A DNA stretch of 64,000 nucleotides from Streptomyces sp. NBRC 110611 (GCF_001590865.1 NZ_BBUY01000013.1:132745-196744), one strand, 5' to 3'. Counted from the stretch's first letter, positions 1-9,333 are shown. The notes: generated by a model from the sequence alone, not told the origin. A program made the numbers and translations.

Positions 1-717
1 CCGCCGCAGCCAGCTGTCCGGTGCGGGGATCACCCCGCCCTCCCCCTGGACGGGTTCCAGGATCATCCCGGCCGGCCGGGGCACCCCGCTCTTCTCGTCG
101 TCGAGCACGTTCCGCGTCCAGCGCGCGGCGAGTTCGGCGCCGCGCTCCCCGCCGGTGCCGAAGGGGCAGCGGTAGTCGTACGGATAGGGCAGCCGGGCCA
201 CGCTGGTGTGCCGCGCTCCCCCGGACGCGGCGAGCGCCTCCGCGGTCATGCCGTGGTAGGCGCCGGAGAAGGCCATCAGCCCGTCCCTGCCGGTCGCGGT
301 GCGGACGAGGGTGAAGGCGGCCTCGACGGCGTCCGTACCGGCCGGGCCGCAGAACTGGATGCGCGCGTTTTCTGCCAATTCCGGTGGCAGGGTGGTGAAG
401 AGCTCGGTGGTGAAGGCGTCCTTGACGGGTGTGGCCAGGTCGAGGATGTGCAGCGGTGCGCCGGAGTCGAGCACCGCGCGGATCGCTTCCAGCACCACCG
501 GGTGGTTGTGGCCGAGCGCCAGCGTCCCGGCCCCGGAGAGGCAGTCGAGGTAGCGCCGGCCGTCGGCTCCCTCGATGGTCAGCCCGCGGGCGCGCACCGG
601 GACGATGGGCAGCGAGCGCGCGTACGTACGGGCAGCGGACTCACGGAGGGACTGGCGGCGCAGAATCCCCTCGTGGGCCGGCGGGGCGGCCGCCGGCACG
701 GTGTCGGTCAACGCCAC
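1..717 (-). CDS. Diaminobutyrate/ornithine-type class III aminotransferase, partial (5-prime part)
   Basis: The first roughly 239 residues of a PLP-dependent class III aminotransferase; the gene continues past the left edge. Visible family blocks are DGRRYLDCLSGAGTLALGHN near the N-terminus, FCGPAGTDAVEAAF, FSGAYHGMT and LEPVQGEGG. The catalytic lysine lies off the window. The best family match by eye is diaminobutyrate-2-oxoglutarate aminotransferase (EctB/RhbA type). In Streptomyces such a gene at this position precedes a decarboxylase and a NIS siderophore synthetase, so a role in siderophore precursor supply is inferred from context only. The GTG start at 717 is preceded by AGGAGG at 729-734, 11 bases upstream. 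It is divergent from the protease across 718-990, where I see no iron-box palindrome. Confidence 0.8.
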   Translation of the reverse strand, partial: MALTDTVPAAAPPAHEGILRRQSLRESAARTYARSLPIVPVRARGLTIEGADGRRYLDCLSGAGTLALGHNHPVVLEAIRAVLDSGAPLHILDLATPVKDAFTTELFTTLPPELAENARIQFCGPAGTDAVEAAFTLVRTATGRDGLMAFSGAYHGMTAEALAASGGARHTSVARLPYPYDYRCPFGTGGERGAELAARWTRNVLDDEKSGVPRPAGMILEPVQGEGGVIPAPDSWLRR

Positions 718-990
718 GGCAGTTGTGACCTCCTGCTTGGTGAGCTGCGGAATACCACGCGGGGCGGCCCGGCCGTCCCCCGTATGTACCAACGACGATG
801 CCGACGCGGGATCACGGCTGCGCGCAAGATCCTTGACGGCCGGGAACCGGGGACCCGAGTACCGCCGTCCCCATCGTCACCGGCATAGTGGGGGGTCGCA
901 CCGGGATCTTGCCGTTCATGACAAGTTCCGCAGCGGTGCGATCTGCTCAAGCCGTACCGGCTCAGTCCGATTCACAGGGGGACCCACCCG

Positions 991-2175
991 ATGCGATCGA
1001 TACGACGGTCAGTTCTGACCGCCGCCGCGCTCTCCGCCGTCGTGGCGCTCACCGCCACCGCCTGCGGCCCGGAGGGCGGCGCGGACGCCAAGCCCAGTCA
1101 GTCCGCGGCCGACACCTCGGGTGGGGGTGAAATCAAGATCCCCAAGGAGATCCAGGACAAGCTCAAGGAGCACAACATCGACCTGGACAAGTGGAAGAAC
1201 GGGGACTGGAAGAACTGGGACAAGGACCGGTGGCTCCGGGAAGCCGGAGAGTTCATCAACCCGATCATCAAGGACTTCTGGAACCCGGACAAGATCGACA
1301 AGGTCAAGCCGCCCAAGGACCCGAGTAAGCAAGAGGACATCTCGCAGGACCAGGGCAAGACCGATCCTGAGCCGGCCGCCGTTCCGGCCCAGGCCGTCAA
1401 GACCCCCTACACCTCCACCGCCCCCGGTGTCGGTCTGCTGCTGTTCAGCACCCCGAAGGGCGACTCCCGCTGCTCCGCCACCGTCATCAAGGACCCGGCG
1501 CACCCCGGTAAGTCCAACCTCGTGTGGACCGCCGCGCACTGTGTGCACGCGGGCAAGGACGGCGGCTGGTACCGCAACATGATGTTCGTGCCGAACTTCA
1601 ACAAGAACGGCGCGCCCGCCTCCCAGATGAAGACCACGCCCTTCGAGGACCGCGTCCCGGCGGGCAAGTGGTGGGCGGACGACATGGCGACCACCAAGGA
1701 GTGGATCAAGGACGGCGGCGCCGTGCCGGGCGTGCCGATGGCCGCGTACGACTACGCGCTGATGCATGTGAAGCCGGAGGAGGGCACCAGCGGCAAGTCG
1801 CTGGAGGAGATGGCCGGCGGCGCGTACGAGGTCGACTTCAACGCCCCGGCGATGGCCAAGATCCCGAGCCTGACCGCGCAGGGCTACCCGGCCGAGCCGC
1901 CGTTCGACGGTGCGACCCAGCAGCAGTGCACCGACAAGCCGACCCGGCTGACGCGGGAGGCCAACCAGCCGACCATGTACCGGATCGGCTGCACCATGAC
2001 CGGTGGCTCCTCCGGTGGCCCCTGGTTCATCAAGGGCTCCGACGGCAAGCCGGTACTGGTCTCCAACATGTCGATGGGTCCGCGTCCGGCCCGCTGGTCG
2101 GCCGGCCCGCACCTGGGTGCCGAGGCCAAGACCATGTTCGACGCCATGAGCAAGAAGTGGGCGGCGAAGCAGTAG
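991..2175 (+). CDS. Secreted or lipid-anchored trypsin-like serine protease
   Basis: 394 residues. An N-terminal signal (RRSVLTAAALSAVVALTA followed by TAC) looks like an actinobacterial lipoprotein signal with Cys 25 or so as the lipidated residue, though the lipobox is weak. A charged Lys/Asp-rich linker (residues about 50-130) precedes the chymotrypsin-fold domain. The triad is readable: His in WTAAHCVH (about 183), Asp in YDYALMHV (about 254) and Ser in GGSSGGPW (about 340). The ATG at 991 is preceded by AGGGGGA. Substrate unknown. The gene is monocistronic, closed by a strong hairpin shared with convergent hflX. High confidence in the fold and catalytic class, low on biological role. Confidence 0.9.
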   Translation: MRSIRRSVLTAAALSAVVALTATACGPEGGADAKPSQSAADTSGGGEIKIPKEIQDKLKEHNIDLDKWKNGDWKNWDKDRWLREAGEFINPIIKDFWNPDKIDKVKPPKDPSKQEDISQDQGKTDPEPAAVPAQAVKTPYTSTAPGVGLLLFSTPKGDSRCSATVIKDPAHPGKSNLVWTAAHCVHAGKDGGWYRNMMFVPNFNKNGAPASQMKTTPFEDRVPAGKWWADDMATTKEWIKDGGAVPGVPMAAYDYALMHVKPEEGTSGKSLEEMAGGAYEVDFNAPAMAKIPSLTAQGYPAEPPFDGATQQQCTDKPTRLTREANQPTMYRIGCTMTGGSSGGPWFIKGSDGKPVLVSNMSMGPRPARWSAGPHLGAEAKTMFDAMSKKWAAKQ

Positions 2176-2187
2176 CCAGACGCAGAT

Positions 2188-2223
2188 GAAGGCCCGCCTC
2201 CGGTCTCCCGGGGGCGGGCCTTC
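2188..2223. terminator. Hairpin between convergent protease gene and hflX
   Basis: GAAGGCCCGCC at 2188-2198 pairs perfectly with GGCGGGCCTTC at 2213-2223 around a 14-base loop. It lies between two convergent stop codons (2175 and 2296), so it can terminate in both directions. There is no U-tract, as is usual in Streptomyces. Confidence 0.85.
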
Positions 2224-2295
2224 GCCGTATGCGCCGTTCGTCCTGACGCGGTGTCCGTCCAGCCGCCGTACGCCGCGCGTGCGGACCCTCTGCCG

Positions 2296-3783
2296 CTATG
2301 CCGCCGGAGCGAAGGCCTGGAGTTCGGCGGCCAGTTCCTCGTGCACCCGCGCCCTGAGGAGCGTGCCGTCCGCGGTGTGCTCCTCGGAGATGACCTCGCC
2401 CTCGGCGTGCGCCCGGGAGACCAGGGCGCCCTGGGTGTAGGGCACCAGGACCTCGACCTCGACCCGCGGCCGGGGCAGCTCCTCGTCGAGCAGCTCCCGC
2501 AGCTCCGCCATGCCCTGGCCCGTACGGGCCGAGACCACGATGGCGTGCTTCTCCTTGCGCAGCAGCCGCTGCAGCACCAGCGGATCGGCCGCGTCGGCCT
2601 TGTTGACGACCACGATCTCGGGCACGTCCACCGCGCCCACCTCGCGGATCACCTCACGTACGGCGGCCAGCTGCTCCTCCGGCACCGGATGCGAGCCGTC
2701 GACCACATGGAGGATGAGATCGGAGTCGCCGACCTCCTCCATCGTGGAGCGGAACGCCTCGACGAGGTGGTGCGGCAGATGCCGGACGAAGCCGACGGTG
2801 TCGGCGAGGGTGTAGAGCCGCCCGCTGGGCGTCTCGGCCCGCCGGACGGTCGGGTCCAGGGTGGCGAACAGGGCGTTCTCCACCAGCACACCGGCACCGG
2901 TGAGGCGGTTGAGCAGCGAGGACTTGCCGGCGTTGGTGTAGCCGGCGATGGCGACCGAGGGGACCTTGTTGCGCCGCCGTTCCTGGCGCTTGATGTCCCG
3001 GCCGGTCTTCATCTCCGCGATCTCCCGGCGCATCTTCGCCATCTTCTCGCGGATCCGCCGCCGGTCCGTCTCGATCTTGGTCTCACCGGGACCACGGGTG
3101 GCCATACCGCCGCCCGCCGTACCGGAGCCGCCGCCACCCATCTGCCGGGACAGCGACTGGCCCCAGCCACGGAGCCTGGGGAGCATGTACTGCATCTGTG
3201 CCAGCGAGACCTGCGCCTTGCCCTCCCGGGACTTGGCGTGCTGGGCGAAGATGTCGAGGATCAGGGCGGTCCGGTCGACCACCTTGACCTTGACGACGTC
3301 CTCCAGGTGGATCAGCTGGCCCGGGGAGAGCTCACCGTCGCACACCACGGTGTCCGCCCCGGATTCGAGGACGATGTCGCGGAGCTCGACGGCCTTGCCG
3401 GAGCCGATGTACGTCGCCGGATCCGGCTTGTCGCGGCGCTGGATGACGCCGTCGAGCACCATGGCGCCGGCCGTCTCGGCCAGCGCGGCGAGCTCGGCGA
3501 GGGAGTTCTCCGCGTCCTGGACCGTGCCGGAGGTCCAGACACCGACGAGCACCACCCGCTCCAGACGGAGCTGCCGGTACTCGACCTCGGTGACGTCCTC
3601 CAGCTCGGTGGAGAGACCGCCCACCCGGCGCAGCGCGGCGCGTTCCGAGCGGTCGTACTGGTCGCCGTCACGCTCCCCGTCGATCTCGTGGCTCCAGGCG
3701 ACGTCCTCTTCCATCAGGGCGTGGGCCCGAAGGCTCTCGGGGAGGCGCTGCCGGTCCTGCGGAAGGGATGAAGAGGAGGTCAT
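2296..3783 (-). CDS. hflX: GTPase HflX, ribosome rescue/splitting factor
   Basis: 495 residues. HflX binds 50S or 70S ribosomes and splits stalled ribosomes, notably after heat or antibiotic stress in other bacteria. The N-terminal HflX domain holds VLDGVIQRRDKPDPATYIG and RGPGETKIETDRRRIR before a coiled linker. The G domain starts near residue 275 with G1 GYTNAGKSS, G3 DTVGFVRHLP and G4 NKAD. The C-terminal region matches the family. The ATG at 3783 follows AAAGGATCAA. A glycine-rich loop (GGGGSGTAGGG) inside the N-terminal domain is typical of actinobacterial forms. It lies downstream of the M1 peptidase with a 147-base gap, so it probably has its own promoter; a TTGACA hexamer (complement of 3849-3854) is present but no clear -10. 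Confidence 0.96.
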   Translation of the reverse strand: MTSSSSLPQDRQRLPESLRAHALMEEDVAWSHEIDGERDGDQYDRSERAALRRVGGLSTELEDVTEVEYRQLRLERVVLVGVWTSGTVQDAENSLAELAALAETAGAMVLDGVIQRRDKPDPATYIGSGKAVELRDIVLESGADTVVCDGELSPGQLIHLEDVVKVKVVDRTALILDIFAQHAKSREGKAQVSLAQMQYMLPRLRGWGQSLSRQMGGGGSGTAGGGMATRGPGETKIETDRRRIREKMAKMRREIAEMKTGRDIKRQERRRNKVPSVAIAGYTNAGKSSLLNRLTGAGVLVENALFATLDPTVRRAETPSGRLYTLADTVGFVRHLPHHLVEAFRSTMEEVGDSDLILHVVDGSHPVPEEQLAAVREVIREVGAVDVPEIVVVNKADAADPLVLQRLLRKEKHAIVVSARTGQGMAELRELLDEELPRPRVEVEVLVPYTQGALVSRAHAEGEVISEEHTADGTLLRARVHEELAAELQAFAPAA

Positions 3784-3930
3784 TTGATCCTTTGCGTCGT
3801 TGGGAAGCCCTCACCGGGACCGGGTGGCCCCACCGGGACTGTCGATGGTGTCAACGTACGAGCCGCCCCGGAGATTCCCGGAACCGGTCGCCGTCGACAC
3901 GATGATGGTCGCACGGCCCCGGACAGGCAG

Positions 3931-5649
3931 TCACGCGGATTTCCCGGCCTGTGCGGGGTGTCCGGGGCGGGCGGGGTGTCCGGGGTGTGCCTGCTGCACG
4001 GGAATTCCGGGGCGTCCATGACGCACGTGAGGCACGTGGTGCGCGGCGTGCGCGGGGATTCCGGGGTGCCCGGCCAGTCCGGAGATTCCGGACTTCGCGG
4101 ATTTCCCGGCATTGCCAGCATTGCCGGGCGCCGCGGTGGACCGCCAGTCCGGATGCCCCGGCATCGCGGGCGTCCGGGCCCCGTAGAGCCACTCCCGGAA
4201 GAAGCCCGACAGGTCCTGCCCGGCGACCTTGGAGGCCAGCGCGATGAAGTCGGCGGAGTCGGCCACCCCGTCGCGGTGGCGGGCCACCCACTCGCGTTCG
4301 AGGCGCTCGAAGGCGGCCGTGCCGACCTTCTGCCGCAGGGCGTAGAGCACCAGCGCGGAGCCGTCGTAGACGATCGGGCGGAAGATGCTGATCTTCTCAC
4401 CGGGGCTGGGGGCCTTGGGCTGCGCGGGCGGCCCGCCCTCGGAGCGCCAGCCGTCGGACTGCTGGTACGCGAGCCGCATACGCGTCTCCAGAGAGGCCTT
4501 GCCGCCGCTCCGCTCCTGGGCGTAGAGGGCCTCGTACCAGGTCGCGTGGGCCTCGTTGAGCCAGACGTCGGACCAGCGGCGCGGGCTGACGCTGTCGCCG
4601 AACCACTGGTGGGACAGCTCGTGCAGCATCACCGACTCCACGTACCAGTCGGGCAGCCGCATGGTGGTGAACAGGCCCTTCTCGAAGAGCGAGAGGGTCT
4701 GGGTCTCCAGCTCGAAGCCGGTCTGGGCGTCGGCGATCAGTACGCCGTACGTCTCGAAGGGGTAGCGGCCGAGCCTGCGCTCCATCCAGGCCAGCTGGTC
4801 GGGGGTCTTGGCCAGCCACTTCTCCAGGACGGCGCGGTCCGCGGCCGGTACGACGTCCCGGATCGGCAGCCCGTGCGGCCCCTGCCGCCGCACCAGGGCG
4901 GACTTCCCGATGGAGATCTGGGCCAGCTCGGTGGCCATGGGGTGGGCGGTGCGGTACGTCCAGGTGCGGGTCGCGGCGCGGCCGGGGGCGCTCACCGGCA
5001 GCCCGTTGGCGACCGCGGTCAGCCCGCCGGGGGTGGTGACGTGGAAGGTGAAGAGCGCCTTGTCGGAAGGGTGGTCGTTGCAGGGGAAGACGCGGTGTGC
5101 GGCGTCCGCCTGGTTGGCCATCACCAGCCCGTCGGAGGTACGGATCCAGCCGCCGTTACCCGTGCGCCGGGGATCGCTGGTGTGCCGGATGGAGATCTTC
5201 AGCTCCTTCCCCCGGGAGATGTGGGAGGCCGGGGTGAGCACCAGGTCCTCGCCGTGCTGCTGGTGCCCGGCGGGCTGCCCGCCGATCGTCACGGAGCGTA
5301 CGGTGCCGCCGGCGAAGTCGAGGTTGAGGTGGTCGAGCTCCGTGGTGGCGCGGGCGGTGATCTCGGTGGTGACGTTCAGCGGCCGGTCGTTGTGGCCGGA
5401 GTAGTCGAGGGAGACGTCGTAGGCCGTGACGTCGTAGCCGATGTTTCCCAGCGTGGGGAAGAGCCGGTCGCCGAGGCCCTGCGGCCCCAGGGGCTGGGGC
5501 TCGGCCATGCCGAGGGTGGCGACGGCGGCCAGACCGAGGGCGGCGGCCCGGCGGCCGGGCCACCGCAGCCGGCCGCTCGGGACGATCTGAAGGGCACGAG
5601 CGGGAACGGGGCGAGGGTCGCGGGACGAACGGCGCGAAGGAAGTGCCAT
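3931..5649 (-). CDS. Secreted M1 family zinc aminopeptidase with low-complexity C-terminal tail
   Basis: 572 residues. A hydrophobic stretch AAALGLAAVATLGMA after a basic N-terminus looks like a signal peptide, so an extracytoplasmic enzyme is likely. The zinc site is HELSHQWFGD near residue 342, followed 18 residues later by the third ligand in WLNEAHATWYE, the M1 pattern HExxH-x18-E. Instead of the classical GxMEN exopeptidase motif I read GFELETQT about 40 residues earlier. The last 80 or so residues are Pro/Gly/Ala/His-rich (AGNAGKSAKSGISGLAGHPG), encoded by degenerate CCGGAATTCC-like microsatellite DNA at 3950-4135, and do not belong to the M1 fold. Located downstream of rshA. No good ribosome binding site is seen at the ATG. 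Confidence 0.88.
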   Translation of the reverse strand: MALPSRRSSRDPRPVPARALQIVPSGRLRWPGRRAAALGLAAVATLGMAEPQPLGPQGLGDRLFPTLGNIGYDVTAYDVSLDYSGHNDRPLNVTTEITARATTELDHLNLDFAGGTVRSVTIGGQPAGHQQHGEDLVLTPASHISRGKELKISIRHTSDPRRTGNGGWIRTSDGLVMANQADAAHRVFPCNDHPSDKALFTFHVTTPGGLTAVANGLPVSAPGRAATRTWTYRTAHPMATELAQISIGKSALVRRQGPHGLPIRDVVPAADRAVLEKWLAKTPDQLAWMERRLGRYPFETYGVLIADAQTGFELETQTLSLFEKGLFTTMRLPDWYVESVMLHELSHQWFGDSVSPRRWSDVWLNEAHATWYEALYAQERSGGKASLETRMRLAYQQSDGWRSEGGPPAQPKAPSPGEKISIFRPIVYDGSALVLYALRQKVGTAAFERLEREWVARHRDGVADSADFIALASKVAGQDLSGFFREWLYGARTPAMPGHPDWRSTAAPGNAGNAGKSAKSGISGLAGHPGIPAHAAHHVPHVRHGRPGIPVQQAHPGHPARPGHPAQAGKSA

Positions 5650-5818
5650 GCACTAGGGCTACCAACGCGGCCACCCTCAGCGCGGGCGAGGCGCCAAACG
5701 GCACCCGAACGGGCGGCTCCGTATGCGTCCGTCCCGGGGCCCGGCGCCCACCGCGCGTTTGACACACCGTCACCCATGGACAGATTCAGACGTTCAGGGG
5801 CTCGTCATGTTCAGGTGT

Positions 5819-8056
5819 TCAGGGGCCCGTCATGGCGGCCTGGCGGGCCCGGCCGGCCCGCAACACATCGAAGACGCCCGGCACTTGGCGCATGGCGCGC
5901 ATCAGGGACGGCAGCGCGGCGGCGTTCGGCAGGTGGAGCGTGTACGTATGGCGCACGCGCTGTTCGTGCGGGGGTTCGACGGCGGCCGAGACCACCGCCG
6001 CCCCCTGGGAGGCGATCGCCTCGGTGAGGTCGGCCAGGAGGTGCGGCCGGCTGAAAGCCTCGGCGAGGAGCGTGACCCGGCAGCCGTGGCCGCCCTGCCC
6101 GGCGCCGCGCCAGCGCACACCGACGGGCTGCCGCCCGGTGGCCGCCATACGGGCCACGACCGGGCACAGGGCGCGGTGCACGGTGACCGCGCCGCCCCGT
6201 ACGGCGAAACCGGTGACGGCATCGGGCGGCACCGGTGTACAGCAGCCGGCCAGCCGGACCGTGGCGCCGGGCAGATCGGCCACCGCCAGGACCGAGCCCG
6301 GGGTGACGGGCCCCGGGCCGGAGCGGTCCGGGGGCACGGTGGGCCGCCCGGCCGGGGGCGCCGCGGCGGGCATCTCGCCGGCGGCCGGGCGGCCACCGGG
6401 CTCGCGCGGGCCGGCCAGCCACCGGGCGATGGCGAGCCGGGCGGCGGGGGTACGGGCGTGGCCGAGCCATTCGGGCGAGGGGCCGGCCGCGGAGTCCGGG
6501 GCCATCAGCAGCTGGAGGCTGTCACCGTCCTGCAGGACGGTGGCGAGGGTGGCGAGCCGCCCGTTCACCCGCGCCCCGATGCAGCAGTGCGCCGCCTCGC
6601 CGTACCGCTCGTACGCCGCGTCCACACAACTCGCCCCGGCCGGCAGGTCGATGGCGCCCCCCGGAGCCCCGGCCGCACCCTCGGAACCACCCGGACCGGC
6701 CGGACCGCCCGAGGCGCCCGGACCGCTCGACGCCGCGCCGGCGCAGAAGACGGTGATCTCCCGGTCCTGGGCGAGGTCGTCGCGCAGCGAGGTCCAGAAC
6801 GTGTCCGGATCGGGGGTGGTGCGCTGCCACTCCAGCAGCCGGGAGAGCCACCCGGGGCGGGTCGGGTCGGCCCGCTCCCCCTCGGGGGCGTCCGCACCGT
6901 CCGTGGGGGCGTACGGGTTGCCCAGCGCGATCACCCCCGCCTCGGCGACCCGGTGCATCTGGTGCGTACGGATCAGGGTCTCGGCGATCTCCCCGGACGG
7001 GCCGGCGATGGCGGTGTGCAGCGACTGGTAGAGGTTGTACTTGGGCGACGCGATGAAGTCCTTGAACTCCGAGACGACCGGGGTGAAGCAGGTGTGCAGC
7101 TCTCCGAGGACGCCGTAGCAGTCGGCGTCCTCGGACACCAGCACCAGCAGCCGCCCCAGATCCGCGCCGGTCAGCTCGCGGCGGGCCAGCCGCACGCGGT
7201 GCACGGAGACCAGGTGCCGGGGCCGGACGAGGACTTCGGCGCCGATCCCGGCTTCGTCCAGAACCGTACGCATCCGCCCGGCGAGGGCGGCGAGCGGATC
7301 GGTCCGGGTGGCGTACTCCAGGACCAGGGAGCGGGTGGTGGCGTACTCCTCGGGGTGCAGGACCGCGAAGACCAGGTCCTCCAGCTCGGCCTTGAGCGCC
7401 TGGACACCGAGGCGTTCGGCGAGCGGGATGAGCACATCGCGGGTCACCTTGGCGATCCGGGCCTGCTTCTCGGGCCGCATCACACCGAGGGTACGCATAT
7501 TGTGCAGCCGGTCCGCGAGCTTGATCGACATCACCCGGACGTCGTTGCCGGTCGCCACCAGCATCTTGCGGAAGGTCTCCGGCTCGGCGGCGGCGCCGTA
7601 GTCGACCTTCTCGAGCTTGGTGACCCCGTCGACCAGATAGCACACCTCGGCGCCGAACCGCTCCCTCACCTGATGGAGGGTCACTTCGGTGTCCTCGACG
7701 GTGTCGTGGAGCAGCGAGGCGGTCAAGGTCGTGGTCTCCGCACCCAGTTGGGCGAGGATCAGGGTCACCGCCAGAGGGTGCGTGATGTACGGTTCGCCGC
7801 TCTTGCGCAGTTGGCCGCGGTGGGAGGACTCGGCGAGCCGGTAGGCCTTGGCGAGGGTGCCCAGGTCGGCATCGGGGTGATGTCCGCGATGCACCTTGGC
7901 GACATGTTCGAGCGCGTGCGGGAGGCCGTCGCGCGGGGCCGTGCCGAGGAGGGCGGCCCGGCCGATGCGGCGCAGCCCTCTGAGTTCCAGTCGGCGGCGG
8001 CCGCGCCTACGGCCCGCTGCTCCAGGGTTACCAGGGTTAGTGGCCTCTGCGCTCAT
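5819..8056 (-). CDS. rshA: RelA/SpoT homologue (RSH), ppGpp hydrolase with a degenerate-looking synthetase domain
   Basis: 745 residues. Order: HD hydrolase domain (residues about 60-210, with HDTVEDTEVT and KLADRLHNMRTL), synthetase-like domain (about 250-390, with DCYGVLGELH and FKDFIASPKYNLYQSLHT), TGS region interrupted by a Gly/Pro/Ala-rich insert, a long linker, a CCTPVPPDAVTGF zinc-finger-like block and a C-terminal ACT domain. The hydrolase residues look intact. The synthetase G-loop reads RPRHLVSVHRVRL where active enzymes have RxKxxxSIxxKM. I chose ATG 8056 rather than GTG 8062 because GGAGGT (8061-8066) sits five bases ahead of the ATG and overlaps the GTG. The position next to dapF matches S. 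coelicolor rshA from memory. The final codons are duplicated just beyond the stop. Confidence 0.9.
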   Translation of the reverse strand: MSAEATNPGNPGAAGRRRGRRRLELRGLRRIGRAALLGTAPRDGLPHALEHVAKVHRGHHPDADLGTLAKAYRLAESSHRGQLRKSGEPYITHPLAVTLILAQLGAETTTLTASLLHDTVEDTEVTLHQVRERFGAEVCYLVDGVTKLEKVDYGAAAEPETFRKMLVATGNDVRVMSIKLADRLHNMRTLGVMRPEKQARIAKVTRDVLIPLAERLGVQALKAELEDLVFAVLHPEEYATTRSLVLEYATRTDPLAALAGRMRTVLDEAGIGAEVLVRPRHLVSVHRVRLARRELTGADLGRLLVLVSEDADCYGVLGELHTCFTPVVSEFKDFIASPKYNLYQSLHTAIAGPSGEIAETLIRTHQMHRVAEAGVIALGNPYAPTDGADAPEGERADPTRPGWLSRLLEWQRTTPDPDTFWTSLRDDLAQDREITVFCAGAASSGPGASGGPAGPGGSEGAAGAPGGAIDLPAGASCVDAAYERYGEAAHCCIGARVNGRLATLATVLQDGDSLQLLMAPDSAAGPSPEWLGHARTPAARLAIARWLAGPREPGGRPAAGEMPAAAPPAGRPTVPPDRSGPGPVTPGSVLAVADLPGATVRLAGCCTPVPPDAVTGFAVRGGAVTVHRALCPVVARMAATGRQPVGVRWRGAGQGGHGCRVTLLAEAFSRPHLLADLTEAIASQGAAVVSAAVEPPHEQRVRHTYTLHLPNAAALPSLMRAMRQVPGVFDVLRAGRARQAAMTGP

Positions 8057-8335
8057 GGGCACCTCCGGCAGCGTCGACCGGCGGCGGGACGCGGCGGTGT
8101 CGGACGCCCGGGCCGGTGCTTGATGCTATCGAGCCCATCACGCTGCGCTGTACGCCTCTCGCTCAGAGTGATACGGACCACCCGTTCGAGCGAACCTTTT
8201 GGCCGGAACCGTTTCCCCCGCGGGTGGCACAACCGGAATCCCCGGCCCCGTCAGGCGTGCGTTCCGCGTCCCGTCGGGCGCGGTTCCGCTCGCCTCGGCG
8301 CCCCGGGGAGTCCGTCCCGCGCGTCCCGCCCCTCC

Positions 8336-9220
8336 TCAGGCGAGCGCGGCGGCCAGCCAGGCGGGGTCGAAGGTGCCCTCGGCGACGATCTCGGCCGGCC
8401 CGGTCATCTCGACCGTGCCGTCGGGCAGCTCGGTGATCGAGAGGCGGCCGCCGAGCACATCGACCGTGTACGTCACGGGAGTGCCGGTCTCCGCCGGGTC
8501 CACACCGTCCCGGCGCGCGGCGGCCACGGCGACCGCGCAGGCGCCGGTGCCGCAGGAGCGGGTCTCGCCCGCGCCGCGCTCATGGACCCGCATCGCGACA
8601 TGCCGCGGACCACGGTCGACGACGAACTCGATGTTGACCCCGTCGGGATAGACCGCGGCCGGGCTGAAGGGCGGTACCGAGCGCAGCTCACCGGCGTGCG
8701 CCAGATCCTCGACGAACGCGACGGCGTGCGGATTGCCCATGTTCACGTTACGGGCCGGCCAGCTGCGGCCCCCGAGGGTGACGACGACGCCCTCGTCGGG
8801 AAGCTCGGCGCGCCCCATCGAGACCGTGACGTCGCCGGTCTTGGCGAGGTGCACCCGGCGTACGCCGGAGCGGGTGGCGATGGCCAGATCGCCGGCCTCG
8901 ACCAGGCCCGCGTGCAGCAGGTAGCGCGCGAAGACCCGGACGCCGTTGCCGCACATCTCGGCGACGGAGCCGTCGCCGTTGCGGTAATCCATGAACCACT
9001 CGGCCTCATCGGCCTGGGAACGCGCCTCCGGGTGCGCGGCGGACCGTACGACGTGCAGCAGCCCGTCGCCGCCGAGGCCGGCCCGCCGGTCGCAGATCCT
9101 GGCGACGGCGGCCGCGGGCAGGTCGAGACGGCCGTCCGGGTCCGGAACGATCACGAAGTCGTTCTCGGTGCCGTGGGCCTTGAGGAAGGCGATGCGGTCG
9201 GGGCGCGCGGTGCTGGTCAC
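8336..9220 (-). CDS. dapF: Diaminopimelate epimerase
   Basis: 294 residues. Converts LL- to meso-diaminopimelate for lysine and, in actinomycetes, for peptidoglycan precursor balance. The two catalytic cysteines are in MCGNGVRVFARY and SCGTGACAVAVA, and the HGTENDFV N-terminal motif is present. The long open frame continues far upstream, but homology starts at TSTARPDRIAFLKAHGT, so I place the start at GTG 9220; the nearby ATG is out of frame. No strong Shine-Dalgarno is visible. Transcribed toward rshA, with a 279-base gap between. Confidence 0.95.
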   Translation of the reverse strand: MTSTARPDRIAFLKAHGTENDFVIVPDPDGRLDLPAAAVARICDRRAGLGGDGLLHVVRSAAHPEARSQADEAEWFMDYRNGDGSVAEMCGNGVRVFARYLLHAGLVEAGDLAIATRSGVRRVHLAKTGDVTVSMGRAELPDEGVVVTLGGRSWPARNVNMGNPHAVAFVEDLAHAGELRSVPPFSPAAVYPDGVNIEFVVDRGPRHVAMRVHERGAGETRSCGTGACAVAVAAARRDGVDPAETGTPVTYTVDVLGGRLSITELPDGTVEMTGPAEIVAEGTFDPAWLAAALA

Positions 9221-9333
9221 GCTTGCATCGTACGGGGATGGCGGGGATACGGCTGTACGGGGGCGGAGGCACGGCACCCCGGGAAGGCACGGCCCGCACG
9301 GGGAGCCGCGCGGAGGCGCGCACACCGGGCGCC

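Noticed and set aside
708..950. 80-residue open frame between aminotransferase and protease
   Set aside because: Arg/Ser/Pro-rich, no ribosome binding site, overlaps the aminotransferase start; more likely promoter DNA.
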